Translations under genes and position numbers: made by a program
Shown here: piece by piece, positions 23,537-33,114 of the stretch
How positions within the stretch are numbered: the first letter of the stretch is position 1
Layout: each line of letters opens with the position of its first letter
Notes under the pieces: model-generated
Databases searched by the model: none
What the model saw: only the letters and a program-made list of their open reading frames with translations
What the model was told of the DNA's origin: nothing
Source of the DNA: Saccharothrix luteola
GTDB lineage: Bacteria > Actinomycetota > Actinomycetes > Mycobacteriales > Pseudonocardiaceae
Direction: 5' to 3'
Length of the DNA: 64,000 nt
Assembly (NCBI RefSeq): GCF_020859565.1
Contig: NZ_JAJHUO010000003.1
Location: 294,945-358,944 of the forward strand

Positions 23537-26137
23537 GTGGACCCGTTGCCGTTCCGCGATCCGGGTCTGCCGGTCGAGGACAGGGTGACCGACCTGCTCG
23601 GCCGGCTGACCGACGAGGAGAAGGTGGCGCTGCTGCACCAGTACCAGCCCGCCGTGCCGAGACTGGGGTTGGCGGCGTTCCACACGGGCATGGAGGCGCT
23701 GCACGGCGTCGCGCAGGTGGGTGCGGCCACGGTGTTCCCGCAAGCCGTCGGGTTGGCTTCGTCGTGGGACACCGACCTGGTGCGGCGGGTCGGCGAGGCG
23801 ACCGGCGTGGAGGTGCGGGGCTTCCACCACCGCGACCCGGTCCGGCACGGGCTGAACGTGTGGGCGCCGGTGGTGAACCCGTTGCGCGACCCGCGGTGGG
23901 GCCGCAACGAGGAGGGCTACTCCGAGGACCCGACGCTGACCGCCCTGATGGGCACGGCGTACGCGAGCGGGCTGCGCGGCGACCACCCGCGCTACCTGCG
24001 GACGGCGCCGACGTTGAAGCACTTCCTGGGCTACAACAACGAGGACGACCGCTGCGTCACGTCGTCCGACCTGCGGCCGAGGGTGCTGCACGAGTACGAG
24101 CTGCCGTGCTTCCGGGGACCGGTCGAGGCGGGCGCGGCGGTGGCGGTGATGGCGTCGTACAACCTGGTCAACGGCCGTCCGGCGCACCTGAGCCCGTTGA
24201 TCGAGCAGGAGTTGCGGACGTGGGCGCCGGACGGTCTCGCGGTCGTCAGCGACGCCTACGCGCCGTCGAACGTGGCCGGGTTGCAGGCGTACCTGCCGAC
24301 GCAGGCCGAGGGGCACGCGGCGTTGCTGAACGCGGGCCTGGACAGCTTCACCGACCAGGACGACGACCCGACGTTGACGATCGAGAGCGTCACCACGGCG
24401 ATCAAGGACGGCCTGCTGGACCGGGCGGTGGTGGAGCGGGCCGTCGGCCGGGTGCTCGCGCTGCGGTTCCGGCTCGGCGAGTTCGATCCCGCGCCCAAGG
24501 ACTCGGACCCGGACGACCCGGCGGAGGCCAACCCCTACCGGGCGATCACCTCGGACGTGATCGGCACGCACGGCGAGCTGGCGCTGGAGGCCGCGCGGCA
24601 GGCGGTCGTGCTGCTGCGCAACGAGTCCGCGCTGCCGCTGGCGCGCGGCGCGAAGCTCGCCGTCATCGGCACCCACGCCGACACGGTGTTCGAGGACTGG
24701 TACGGCGGCACCCCGCCGTACGAGGTGACCGTCCGAAGGGGACTGGAGGAGTTCACCTCCTCCATCGCCTACACCGAGGGGGTCGACCGGATCGCGCTGC
24801 GCGCGGCGGACGGCCGCTACCTCGGGGTGCGCGGCGGCGTCGTGGGCCTGGGGGAGCGGGCGCTGTTCGACCGCTTCGACTGGGGCGGCGGCGTGTGGAC
24901 GTTGCGGGACGTGGGTTCCCGCCGCTACCTGGGCGTGGCCGAGGACGGTTCGCTGGTCGCCACCGCCGCCGCGCCCGGCGGCTGGGACGTGCGCGAGCTG
25001 TTCGAGCCCAGGCTCACCGCCGGCGGTGTGGTGCTGCGCAACACCGTCGGCGGAGCCGACAACCCGGCGACGGTGGAGGGTGGTGCCGTTCGGCTGGACG
25101 CCGAGCCGTTCCAGGTCGAACGCGTGGTGGACGGGATCGCCGCCGCCGCGGAGGTCGCCGCGCAGGCCGACACCGCGGTCCTGGTGCTGGGCAACGACCC
25201 GCACATCAACGGCCGCGAGACCGAGGACCGGACCACGTTGCGGCTGCCGTCGCTCGACCTGGTGCGCGCGGTGCGGGAGGCCAACCCGAACACGGTGCTG
25301 GTGCTGGTGAGCAGCTACCCGTACGCGCTGGACGGCGAGGAAGAGCACCTGCCGGGCATCGTGTGGACCGCGCACGGCGGGCAGGAGCAGGGCCGGGCGG
25401 TCGCGGAGGCGTTGTTCGGCGCGTTCTCCCCGTCGGGCAAGCTCACCCAGACCTGGTACCGGTCCGACGACGACCTGCCGGACATCTTCGACTACGACAT
25501 CATCCGGGCCGGCGGCACCTACCTGTACTTCACCGGCGAGCCGCTGTTCCCGTTCGGCCACGGGCTGTCCTACACCACGTTCGAGTACTCCGACCTCGCG
25601 TGGGCCGACGGCGTCGCCACGGTCTCGGTCACGAACACCGGCGACGTCGCGGGCGCGGAAGTCGTGCAGCTGTACGCCGCGGCGCTCGACTCGCGGGTGC
25701 GGCGGCCGGTGCGCGAGCTCCAGTCGTTCCGGCGGGTCCACCTCGCGCCCGGCGAGACGGCGGTGGTCGAGCTGCGGTCCGACCAGCTGTGGCACTGGGA
25801 CGTCGTCACGCACCGCCGGGTGGTCGAGGCGGGTCGGTACGAGCTGCTGGCCGGGGCGTCGTCGCGGGACGTCCGGGCCCGGTTGGTGGTCGACGTGCCG
25901 GGGGAGGCGCTCGCGCCGCGCACGGGCGCGTTGCCCGCCTTGGACTTCGACGACTGCGACGACGTGCGACTGGTGGACGACGAGGTCGTGTTCACCCGTG
26001 AGGGCGCGTGGATCTCCTTCCAGGACGTGACACCCGGGGCGCGGTCCGCACCACCGGGCACGCGGATCTCGGTCGACGGCACGTCGCTGGTGCTCACCGC
26101 CGAGACGGCCGGCGTGCGCGTGCGGGAGGTGCGCTGA
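23537..26137 (+). CDS. Intracellular GH3 glycosidase with beta-trefoil-like insertion
   Basis: An 866-residue GH3 enzyme without a signal peptide. The start is the GTG at 23537, with GAGAGG upstream and the LacI-type operator in the leader. The barrel domain shows GMEALHGVAQ, NPLRDPRWGRNEEGYSED, LKHFLGYNNE and the nucleophile Asp239 in AVVSDAYAPSN. The second domain is interrupted at about residues 417-497 by RYLGVRGG...RRYLGVAEDGS, a repeat pattern like fascin/beta-trefoil sugar-binding folds. A fibronectin-like C-terminal domain follows (FPFGHGLSYTTFEY, then NTGDVAGAEVVQLYA). The best guess is beta-xylosidase or beta-glucosidase on imported oligosaccharides; the substrate cannot be decided from sequence. 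Confidence 0.88.
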   Translation: MDPLPFRDPGLPVEDRVTDLLGRLTDEEKVALLHQYQPAVPRLGLAAFHTGMEALHGVAQVGAATVFPQAVGLASSWDTDLVRRVGEATGVEVRGFHHRDPVRHGLNVWAPVVNPLRDPRWGRNEEGYSEDPTLTALMGTAYASGLRGDHPRYLRTAPTLKHFLGYNNEDDRCVTSSDLRPRVLHEYELPCFRGPVEAGAAVAVMASYNLVNGRPAHLSPLIEQELRTWAPDGLAVVSDAYAPSNVAGLQAYLPTQAEGHAALLNAGLDSFTDQDDDPTLTIESVTTAIKDGLLDRAVVERAVGRVLALRFRLGEFDPAPKDSDPDDPAEANPYRAITSDVIGTHGELALEAARQAVVLLRNESALPLARGAKLAVIGTHADTVFEDWYGGTPPYEVTVRRGLEEFTSSIAYTEGVDRIALRAADGRYLGVRGGVVGLGERALFDRFDWGGGVWTLRDVGSRRYLGVAEDGSLVATAAAPGGWDVRELFEPRLTAGGVVLRNTVGGADNPATVEGGAVRLDAEPFQVERVVDGIAAAAEVAAQADTAVLVLGNDPHINGRETEDRTTLRLPSLDLVRAVREANPNTVLVLVSSYPYALDGEEEHLPGIVWTAHGGQEQGRAVAEALFGAFSPSGKLTQTWYRSDDDLPDIFDYDIIRAGGTYLYFTGEPLFPFGHGLSYTTFEYSDLAWADGVATVSVTNTGDVAGAEVVQLYAAALDSRVRRPVRELQSFRRVHLAPGETAVVELRSDQLWHWDVVTHRRVVEAGRYELLAGASSRDVRARLVVDVPGEALAPRTGALPALDFDDCDDVRLVDDEVVFTREGAWISFQDVTPGARSAPPGTRISVDGTSLVLTAETAGVRVREVR

Positions 26138-26138
26138 C

Positions 26139-27137
26139 GTGGTCACCATCGCCGATGTCGCGCGGCACGCCGGAGTCGCGCCCAGCACCGTGTCGTACGT
26201 GCTCACCGGCCGCCGCTCGATCTCCACGGCCACCAAGGCGCGGGTCGAGGCGAGCGTGCGCGAGCTGGGCTACCACCCGCACGCGGGCGCCAGGTCGCTG
26301 GCCAGCAACCGCGCCAACGTGCTCGCGCTCGTGCTGCCGATGCGCGAGGGCATGCACATGCCGGTGCTGATGCAGTTCGTCGTCGCGGTCGCCAACGCGG
26401 CCCGCCGGCACGACCACGACGTGCTGCTGGTGACCGCCGACCAGGGCGCGGCGGGGCTGCGCCGGGTGGCGGGCAGCGCCCAGGTCGACGGGCTGCTCGT
26501 GATGGACGTGGAGATGCACGACGAGCGCGTGCCCGTGCTGCGGGACCTGGACCGGCCGTCGGTGCTGATCGGCTTCCCCGCCGACGCGGCCGGGTTGACG
26601 TGCGTGGACCTGGACTTCGCCGAGGCGGGCTCGCGGTGCGTGGACCACCTGGCCGACCTCGGGCACACCTACGTGGCGCTGGTCGGCGCGCCGCGCGCCG
26701 TCTACCAGCGCGACACCGGTTTCGCGCACCGGACCATGGCCGGGTTCAGCGCGGCGGCGATGCGTCGCGGCGTCTCCTCGACCACGCTGCCCACGGAACC
26801 CGACCACGGGTCGGTGCGGGCCGCCATCACCGGCCTGCTCGAACGCCACCCCGCGGTGACGGGCCTGGTGGTGCACAACGAGGCCGCGCTGCCGTCGGTG
26901 GTCGAGGTGCTGCGGTCGTTGGGCCGCAAGGTGCCCGACGACATCGCCGTGATCGCGATCTGCCCGGACGACCAGGCCGAACGGCTGATGCCGCCGCTGA
27001 CCTCGGTGGCCGTGCCCGCCGAGCAGTTGGGCCACCACGCGGTGGCGCTGCTGATGGCCAAGCTGGACCGGACGCCGACCCCGCCGCTGACGTTGCTGCC
27101 GCCCCGGCTGACCGAACGGGCCAGCACGACCCGCTGA
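26139..27137 (+). CDS. LacI-family repressor of the GH3 gene
   Basis: A 332-residue LacI/GalR regulator. The N-terminal HTH and hinge are clear (VTIADVARHAGVAPSTVSYV, then TKARVEASVRELGYHPH). A periplasmic-binding-protein-like sensor domain follows (ALVLPMREG, DGLLVMDVEM, the VGAPRAVYQRD region, GLVVHNEAALPSVVEVLRSLG). It starts with GTG two bases after the GH3 stop, so it is in the same transcript. That arrangement implies autoregulation through the operator at 23474-23487, with an oligosaccharide as likely inducer. It is not obviously CebR. Confidence 0.9.
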   Translation: MVTIADVARHAGVAPSTVSYVLTGRRSISTATKARVEASVRELGYHPHAGARSLASNRANVLALVLPMREGMHMPVLMQFVVAVANAARRHDHDVLLVTADQGAAGLRRVAGSAQVDGLLVMDVEMHDERVPVLRDLDRPSVLIGFPADAAGLTCVDLDFAEAGSRCVDHLADLGHTYVALVGAPRAVYQRDTGFAHRTMAGFSAAAMRRGVSSTTLPTEPDHGSVRAAITGLLERHPAVTGLVVHNEAALPSVVEVLRSLGRKVPDDIAVIAICPDDQAERLMPPLTSVAVPAEQLGHHAVALLMAKLDRTPTPPLTLLPPRLTERASTTR

Positions 27138-27217
27138 CCGACGCCCGTCCGTGACCGACCCGGTGCGGACGGGGCGTCCGGCGTCGCGGACCTGCCGCCG
27201 CCGCTACCCTCCGGTGG

Positions 27218-27547
27218 ATGAGCGACAACCACGTCGTGGTCATCACCACCACCGACAGCGAGGACGCGGCCGGCACGTTGGCGAAGGCGATCGTGGGGGC
27301 GCGGCTGGCGGCGTGCGTGCAGATCAGCGGCCCGGTCCGCAGCGTCTACCGGTGGGACGGCGCGGTCAACGACGACCGGGAGTGGCAGCTCTGGATCAAG
27401 ACCGCCTACGACCGGGTGGACGAGCTGACCGAGTTCGTCACGGCGCGCCACACCTACGACGTACCCGAGGTGCTGGCCCTGCCGGTGCTCGGCGGCAACC
27501 CCGACTACCTGGCGTGGCTCACCGAGGAGACCCGGCCGTCCCCGTGA
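27218..27547 (+). CDS. cutA: CutA1 divalent-cation tolerance protein
   Basis: A 109-residue protein of normal CutA length. The conserved segments are VVVITTTDSEDAAGTLAKAIVGARLAAC near the start, SVYRWDGAVNDDREWQLWIKT in the middle, and YDVPEVLALPVLGGNPDYLAWL near the end. CutA proteins form very stable trimers and bind Cu(II); their physiological role is still debated. The ATG lies 80 bases after the LacI gene, so it may be a separate transcript. Confidence 0.92.
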   Translation: MSDNHVVVITTTDSEDAAGTLAKAIVGARLAACVQISGPVRSVYRWDGAVNDDREWQLWIKTAYDRVDELTEFVTARHTYDVPEVLALPVLGGNPDYLAWLTEETRPSP

Positions 27548-27587
27548 CGGCCGGTTTGGCGGGCCGGTCCCGGGTCACCCCCCACCC

Positions 27588-27944
27588 ATGGTCCCGACCT
27601 CGGCGCACGACCTGTACCGGCGGTGGCTCGACGAGCTGTGGAACGGCGGCCCCGACGCCGCCGAACGGCTGGTCGCCGCGGACTTCGTCGGGCACTGGCC
27701 GCACCGCGACGTGACCGGACCGGCCGAACTCGCCGCCGTCGTCGGCGAGACCCACGCGATGTTCGGCGACCTGTCCTTCACCCTCGACGTCGGCCCCATC
27801 GTCGAAGGCGACCTCGTCGCGGCGCGCTGGACCGGTCGCGGCCGGACGGCGGAGGGGCCGACGAGCTTCTTCGGCAACGACATCCTGCGGGTCCGGGACG
27901 GCCTGTTCGTCGAGTACTGGGTCGCGACCTGGACGCAGACCTGA
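27588..27944 (+). CDS. SnoaL-like / NTF2-fold protein
   Basis: A 118-residue protein with the SnoaL-like pattern: an N-terminal helix pair (DLYRRWLDELWNGG), the VAADFVGHWP turn, a helix ending in MFGDLSFTLD, and paired strands (VAARWTGRGR, NDILRVRDGLFVEYWV). The fold is used by polyketide cyclases, ester cyclases and many uncharacterised enzymes, so no reaction can be assigned. It ends 13 bases from the convergent NmrA-like gene. Confidence 0.75.
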   Translation: MVPTSAHDLYRRWLDELWNGGPDAAERLVAADFVGHWPHRDVTGPAELAAVVGETHAMFGDLSFTLDVGPIVEGDLVAARWTGRGRTAEGPTSFFGNDILRVRDGLFVEYWVATWTQT

Positions 27945-27957
27945 TGGCCGGTGCGGC

Positions 27958-28842
27958 TCACCGCGGCCGGCCGTCCAGGAACGCCGTGATCAGCGCGGCT
28001 CCGGTGGCGGCCAGCCAGGCGCGCAGGTCGAGCAGGTCGGGGCGCAGCCGGCGGGTGGCCGCGACGTCGGCCCGGTAGCCGCGCTCGTTCAGCCACTCGT
28101 TGGCGTGCGCGAAGTCCTCGCCGATCTGCCTGACGGCCTCGATCGGGACCTGCTCGTACGGCAGCTCGCGGCCGGTGGCCGCCGAGATCGCGGCGGCGAT
28201 CCCGACCGGCGTGACCTCGTCCCCGGCCAGGTCCTCCGCGCGGCCGATCCACTCGTGCGGCTCGGCGAAGGCCGTCGCGACGAACGCGGCCACGTCGTCC
28301 ACCGCGATGAGCTGCTGCGGCACGTGCGGTGCCAGGCCGGTGGACACCGTGCCGCCGCGCAGGGCGTAACCGCCGGTGAAGTTCTCCATGAACGACACCG
28401 GGCGCAGGACGGTGGCGGGCAGGCCGAGGTCGGCGACGTGCCGTTCGATCCGGTGCTTGCTGACCAGGTTGACCGGCAGCACCTCGGTGGCGTGGCGGCC
28501 CGCGCCGGCGACCGAGCTGAACACGAGGTGCCCGACACCGGCCGCCCGGGCGGCTTCGGCGACGTTGACGCCCCAGCGGACCTCGTCGTCGGCGCCGAAC
28601 CCCGGCGGTGTGCCGGGTGAGCCGACCGTCGGCTGCACGCTGAACACGCCGTGCGCGCCGTCCATCGCGGCGACCAGCGAGCCCACGTCCTCCATGTCGG
28701 CGCGCACCAGCGGCGCGGGCGACTCGGCCCTCGCCGGGTCGCGGGTCAGCGCGCGGACGCGCCAACCGTCCGCCAGCAGCCGGGCCGTCACCGCGCGACC
28801 TTGCGTGCCGGTCGCGCCGACCACCGCGATCGTCTTGTCCAC
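27958..28842 (-). CDS. NmrA-like NAD(P)-binding protein
   Basis: A 294-residue Rossmann-fold protein. The GTG at 28842 is preceded by GAGGAG and gives the canonical start VDKTIAVVGATGTQGRAV, with the GxxGxxG dinucleotide site. Later motifs include VFSVQPTVG, HLVFSSVAGAG and VLRPVSFMENF, as in NmrA/HSCARG redox sensors and related quinone reductase-like proteins. The catalytic Tyr-x3-Lys of classical SDRs is not evident. It diverges from a TetR-family gene across a long perfect inverted repeat, so it is probably that regulator's target. Confidence 0.85.
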   Translation of the reverse strand: MDKTIAVVGATGTQGRAVTARLLADGWRVRALTRDPARAESPAPLVRADMEDVGSLVAAMDGAHGVFSVQPTVGSPGTPPGFGADDEVRWGVNVAEAARAAGVGHLVFSSVAGAGRHATEVLPVNLVSKHRIERHVADLGLPATVLRPVSFMENFTGGYALRGGTVSTGLAPHVPQQLIAVDDVAAFVATAFAEPHEWIGRAEDLAGDEVTPVGIAAAISAATGRELPYEQVPIEAVRQIGEDFAHANEWLNERGYRADVAATRRLRPDLLDLRAWLAATGAALITAFLDGRPR

Positions 28843-28858
28843 AGCTCTCCTCAGGTGG

Positions 28859-28915
28859 TAACCGGGGTGGGACCCCATTTGCTGGGCGGTACGATATGGA
28901 GGACCACCCCGGTTA
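28859..28915. promoter_or_regulatory. Inverted repeat between NmrA-like and TetR genes
   Basis: TAACCGGGGTGG at 28859-28870 and its exact complement at 28904-28915 face each other across 33 bases. One arm is close to each start codon, as expected for two operator copies placed so the TetR regulator represses both divergent promoters. Confidence 0.65.
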
Positions 28916-28944
28916 GTCCAGTGCCTTTCGGGAGGAGCCGTCCG

Positions 28945-29520
28945 ATGCGTGCCGACGCGCGCCGGAACCGTGAGCGGATCGTCGAGGTCGCCGGTGTCGC
29001 GATCGCCGAGCAGGGCGCGGACGCGTCACTGGAGGAGATCGCCCGCCGGGCCGAGGTCGGGTCGGCCACCCTGCACCGGCACTTCCCGACCCGTCAGGCG
29101 CTGCTGGAAGCGGTGTTCACCGACCGGGTCGAGGCGTTGTGCGAGCGGGCCCGCGCCCTGGCCGCCGACCTGGCGCCCGGACCCGCGCTGGTGGCCTGGC
29201 TGCGTGCGGTCGGCGGGCACGCGGCGGCGAACCGCGGCCTGGCCGCGTCACTGCTGCGCGGCGCGGACCCGTCCCTCGGCCGCACGTGCCACGCGATGAT
29301 CACCGCGGCCGGCGACGGGCTGCTGGCGGCGGCCCGCCGTGCGGGCGAAGTGCGCGCCGACGTGGCCGTCGTGGACCTGCTGAAGCTGGCCAACGCCGTC
29401 GCGCTGGCCGCGGAGGGCGAGCCCGCCGAAGCCGACCGCCTGCTCACCCTGGCCCTGACGGGCATCCACCCCGAGAGTCCTACCTCCAGCACCCGAGAGT
29501 CCTACCTCCAGCACCCCTGA
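28945..29520 (+). CDS. TetR-family transcriptional regulator
   Basis: A 191-residue regulator. The N-terminal HTH is typical (RIVEVAGVAIAEQGADASLEEI, then VGSATLHRHFPTRQALLEAVF). The C-terminal ligand domain is helical. The ATG follows a GGAGGAG site. The last 17 residues (ESPTSSTRESYLQHP region) are encoded by a tandem 22-bp repeat that belongs to the downstream palindromic element, so the natural C-terminus has probably been extended by that element. It likely represses itself and the divergent NmrA-like gene. Confidence 0.88.
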   Translation: MRADARRNRERIVEVAGVAIAEQGADASLEEIARRAEVGSATLHRHFPTRQALLEAVFTDRVEALCERARALAADLAPGPALVAWLRAVGGHAAANRGLAASLLRGADPSLGRTCHAMITAAGDGLLAAARRAGEVRADVAVVDLLKLANAVALAAEGEPAEADRLLTLALTGIHPESPTSSTRESYLQHP

Positions 29521-29612
29521 ATTCAACGTTCACCACCTCGGCCGCTCGTCGCGAGCGTTGAACTCGGGGGTCGCGAACGTAGGACTCTCGCGGCGTGGAC
29601 GTAGGACTCTCG
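29471..29612. repeat. REP-like palindromic element with nested repeats
   Basis: CGAGAGTCCTAC occurs twice in a 22-bp tandem repeat (29471-29514), and its complement GTAGGACTCTCG occurs twice on the other side (29579-29590 and 29601-29612). Inside lies a second inverted pair, GAATTCAACG against CGTTGAACTC. It fills the gap between convergent genes and runs into the TetR coding end. It could act as a bidirectional terminator. I believe similar palindromes are scattered in related genomes, but this is from memory. Confidence 0.75.
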
Positions 29613-29616
29613 GGTG

Positions 29617-32274
29617 TCAGATGCCCAGGCGCCGCCTCAGCAGGGTGGCCGTGTGCACGGGGTCGGCGTCCGAGCCGTGCCGGACCTGCGTGCGGCAGCT
29701 GAAGCCGTCCGCCACCACCGCGGTGCCCGCGTCGGCGGCCCGCACGGCCGGGAACAGGGTCTGCTCACCCACCGCCATCGACACGTCGTAGTGCCCGCGC
29801 TCGAAGCCGAAGTTGCCCGCCAGCCCGCAGCACCCCTCCAGCACCGACGCGCTCACCCCGGTCTTGGCCAGCAGCTCCCGGTCCGCGTCCAGCCCCAGCT
29901 CCGCGTATTGGTGGCAGTGCGGCTGCACGACCGCCCGCACCTCGCCCGCCACCGGCTCCAGCAACGGCGACACGTGCTCGGCGAACGTGCGCACCGACTC
30001 CGCCAACCGCACCACGTCCGGGTCGTCGCCTGCCACCTCCAGCGCGTCGGACCGCAGGAACGCCGTGCAGCTCGGCTCCAGCCCCACCACCGGCACGCCC
30101 TCGCGCGTCCACGGCCGCAGCACGCGGGCCGTCCGCCGCACCACCCGCCGCGCCACGCCCAGCTGGCCGGTGGAGAACCACGTCAACCCGCAGCACACCG
30201 CACCCCGCGGCACCTCGACCGCCTGACCCGCGTGACCGAGCACGGCCGCCGCGTCGAACCCGATCGCCGGCTCGAAGTGGTTGGTGAACGTGTCCGGGAA
30301 CAGCAGCACCCGTTCACCGCCGCCACCACCGGCGAACCGCGACTGGAACGACCGCGCGGGCGTCGGCAGCGGCCGTTCCGGCGCCACGCCGCCGAACCGC
30401 CCGAGCCGCGCGGTGAGCCCGTTCACCAGCCGCAACCGCAGCCACAGCGGCAACCACCCCATCGAGTAGTGCGCTGCAGGCCGCACCCGTCGCCGGTAGT
30501 GGTGGTGCAGGAACTCCGCCTTGTAGGTGGCCATGTCCACGTCCACCGGGCAGTCCCGCTTGCACCCCTTGCAACCCAGGCACAGGTCCAGCGCGTCCCG
30601 GACCTCCTCGGACCGCCACCCGCCGCGCACCACCTGCCCGCCGAGCATCTCGAACAGCAGCCGCGCCCGCCCGCGCGTGGAGTGCTTCTCCTCCTTCGTC
30701 ACCCGGTAGCTCGGGCACATCACCCCGCCGGCCGTGTTCAGGCACTTGCCCACGCCGACGCACCGCCGCGTCGCCGCCGCCAGGTCACCGCCGTCGGCGT
30801 GCAGCGCGAGCTTCGCCCTGGTCGGGATCACCGGGGGCGCGACCAGCACGCGCAGGTCCTCGTCCAGCTTCGCGGGCGCGACGATCCGGCCCGGGTTCAT
30901 CCGGTTGTCCGGGTCGAACGCCGCCTTGAACCGCCCGAACGCCTCGATCGCGGCCGGCGGGTACATCCGGGGCAGCAGCTCCGACCGCGCCTGCCCGTCG
31001 CCGTGCTCGCCGGACAACGACCCGCCGTGCGCCACCACCAGGTCCGCCGCGTCCTCCAGGAACGACCGGTGCCCGCGCCGGAAGTCGAAGTCGATCCGCA
31101 CGTGCAGGCAGCCCTCGCCGTAGTGCCCGTAGGTGACGCCACGCCTGCCGTGCCCGGCCAGCAACGCGTCGAACTCCCGCAGGTAGGCGCCCAGCCGCTC
31201 GGGCGGCACGGCCGCGTCCTCCCACCCCGACCACGCCTCGCCGCCGTCGGCCATCCGCGTCGCCAGCCCCGCGCCGTCCTCCCTCACCCGCCACAGCGCG
31301 CGCTGCCGCCCCGGATCGGTCACCACCACCGAGTGCGGCGCGAGCGCGGCGGCCCGGTGCGCGACCGAGTCCTCCGCCGTCTCGACGAACAGCCAGCTCT
31401 CGCCACGCGGCAGCAGCCGCCGGGACTCGCCGGCCGCCCGCGCCAGCTCGACGTTGAGGCCCTCGATCGTGAGCACGTCCAGCTCGCGCAGCTGCGGGGC
31501 CAGGTCGGCGGCGTCGTACGGGCCGTCGAAGCCGAGCACGGCCAGCACCCGGCGCGGCGGGGCCTGCACCAGCCGGACCGTCGCGCCGAGCACGGTCGCG
31601 CACGTGCCCTCCGAGCCGACCAACGCCCTGGTCAGGTCCGGCAACGCGTCCAGCCGGTAGCCGGACACCCGCCGGTCCAGCGCGGGGAACCACGCCGGGT
31701 CCACCTCGGGCAGGTCGAGCGGCGGGGGAGTGCGGGTGTCGAACCGTCGGCCGTCGGCCAGCAGCACGTCGAGCGCGCGCACGTTGTCGCTGGTCTTGCC
31801 CCAGGCCACGGAGTGCGCGCCGCACGCGTCGTTGCCGATCATGCCGCCGAGCGTGCAGCGGGAGTGGGTGGACGGGTCGGGCCCGAACACCAGCCCGTGC
31901 GGCCGTGCCGCGTCGTTGAGCCGGTCCAGCACCACCCCGGGCTGCACCACCGCCACCCGCTCGACCGGGTCCACCGAGATCACCCGGTCGAGGTACCGGG
32001 AGAAGTCGATCACCAGGCCCGCGCCCGCCGAGTTGCCCGCGATCGACGTGCCGGCGCCCCGGTTCGTGATCGGCACGCCGTGCTCGACCGCCACCCCGAC
32101 CGCCGCCACCACCCCGTCCACCGACCGGGGCCGCACGACGACCTCGGGCACGTGGCGGTAGTTGGACGCGTCCACGGAGTACAGCGCGCGGTCGGCGGGG
32201 TCGGCGAGCACGTCGCCGTCCACCGCGACCCGGAGTTGTTCGACGAATCCGGTCACCGCCCGATTGTGATCCAC
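29617..32274 (-). CDS. FAD/4Fe-4S oxidoreductase (D-lactate/2-hydroxyacid dehydrogenase-like)
   Basis: An 885-residue fusion. The first half is a GlcD/Dld-type FAD domain (VVVRPRSVDGVVAAV, the ITNRGAGTSIAGNS pyrophosphate site, THSRCTLGGMIGNDACG). The second half carries two cysteine groups for Fe-S clusters (CVGVGKCLNTAGGVMCPSY and LCLGCKGCKRDCPVD), then CCG-type motifs of the heterodisulfide-reductase family (AVCCGLTW, EGCCGLAGNFGFE). This is the fused layout of YdiJ/Dld-II proteins, which oxidise D-lactate or D-2-hydroxyglutarate and pass electrons to the respiratory chain. Substrate not determinable. It diverges from fabG. Confidence 0.88.
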   Translation of the reverse strand: MDHNRAVTGFVEQLRVAVDGDVLADPADRALYSVDASNYRHVPEVVVRPRSVDGVVAAVGVAVEHGVPITNRGAGTSIAGNSAGAGLVIDFSRYLDRVISVDPVERVAVVQPGVVLDRLNDAARPHGLVFGPDPSTHSRCTLGGMIGNDACGAHSVAWGKTSDNVRALDVLLADGRRFDTRTPPPLDLPEVDPAWFPALDRRVSGYRLDALPDLTRALVGSEGTCATVLGATVRLVQAPPRRVLAVLGFDGPYDAADLAPQLRELDVLTIEGLNVELARAAGESRRLLPRGESWLFVETAEDSVAHRAAALAPHSVVVTDPGRQRALWRVREDGAGLATRMADGGEAWSGWEDAAVPPERLGAYLREFDALLAGHGRRGVTYGHYGEGCLHVRIDFDFRRGHRSFLEDAADLVVAHGGSLSGEHGDGQARSELLPRMYPPAAIEAFGRFKAAFDPDNRMNPGRIVAPAKLDEDLRVLVAPPVIPTRAKLALHADGGDLAAATRRCVGVGKCLNTAGGVMCPSYRVTKEEKHSTRGRARLLFEMLGGQVVRGGWRSEEVRDALDLCLGCKGCKRDCPVDVDMATYKAEFLHHHYRRRVRPAAHYSMGWLPLWLRLRLVNGLTARLGRFGGVAPERPLPTPARSFQSRFAGGGGGERVLLFPDTFTNHFEPAIGFDAAAVLGHAGQAVEVPRGAVCCGLTWFSTGQLGVARRVVRRTARVLRPWTREGVPVVGLEPSCTAFLRSDALEVAGDDPDVVRLAESVRTFAEHVSPLLEPVAGEVRAVVQPHCHQYAELGLDADRELLAKTGVSASVLEGCCGLAGNFGFERGHYDVSMAVGEQTLFPAVRAADAGTAVVADGFSCRTQVRHGSDADPVHTATLLRRRLGI

Positions 32275-32305
32275 CTCCGGCCGATGATGGCGTACTTAGG
32301 GGTAG

Positions 32306-33055
<750 letters not shown>

Positions 33056-33114
33056 ACCGCCGAACACTGGGCGCACACCACTACCAAGCACAACATCTCG
33101 GAGGACGGGTTTCA

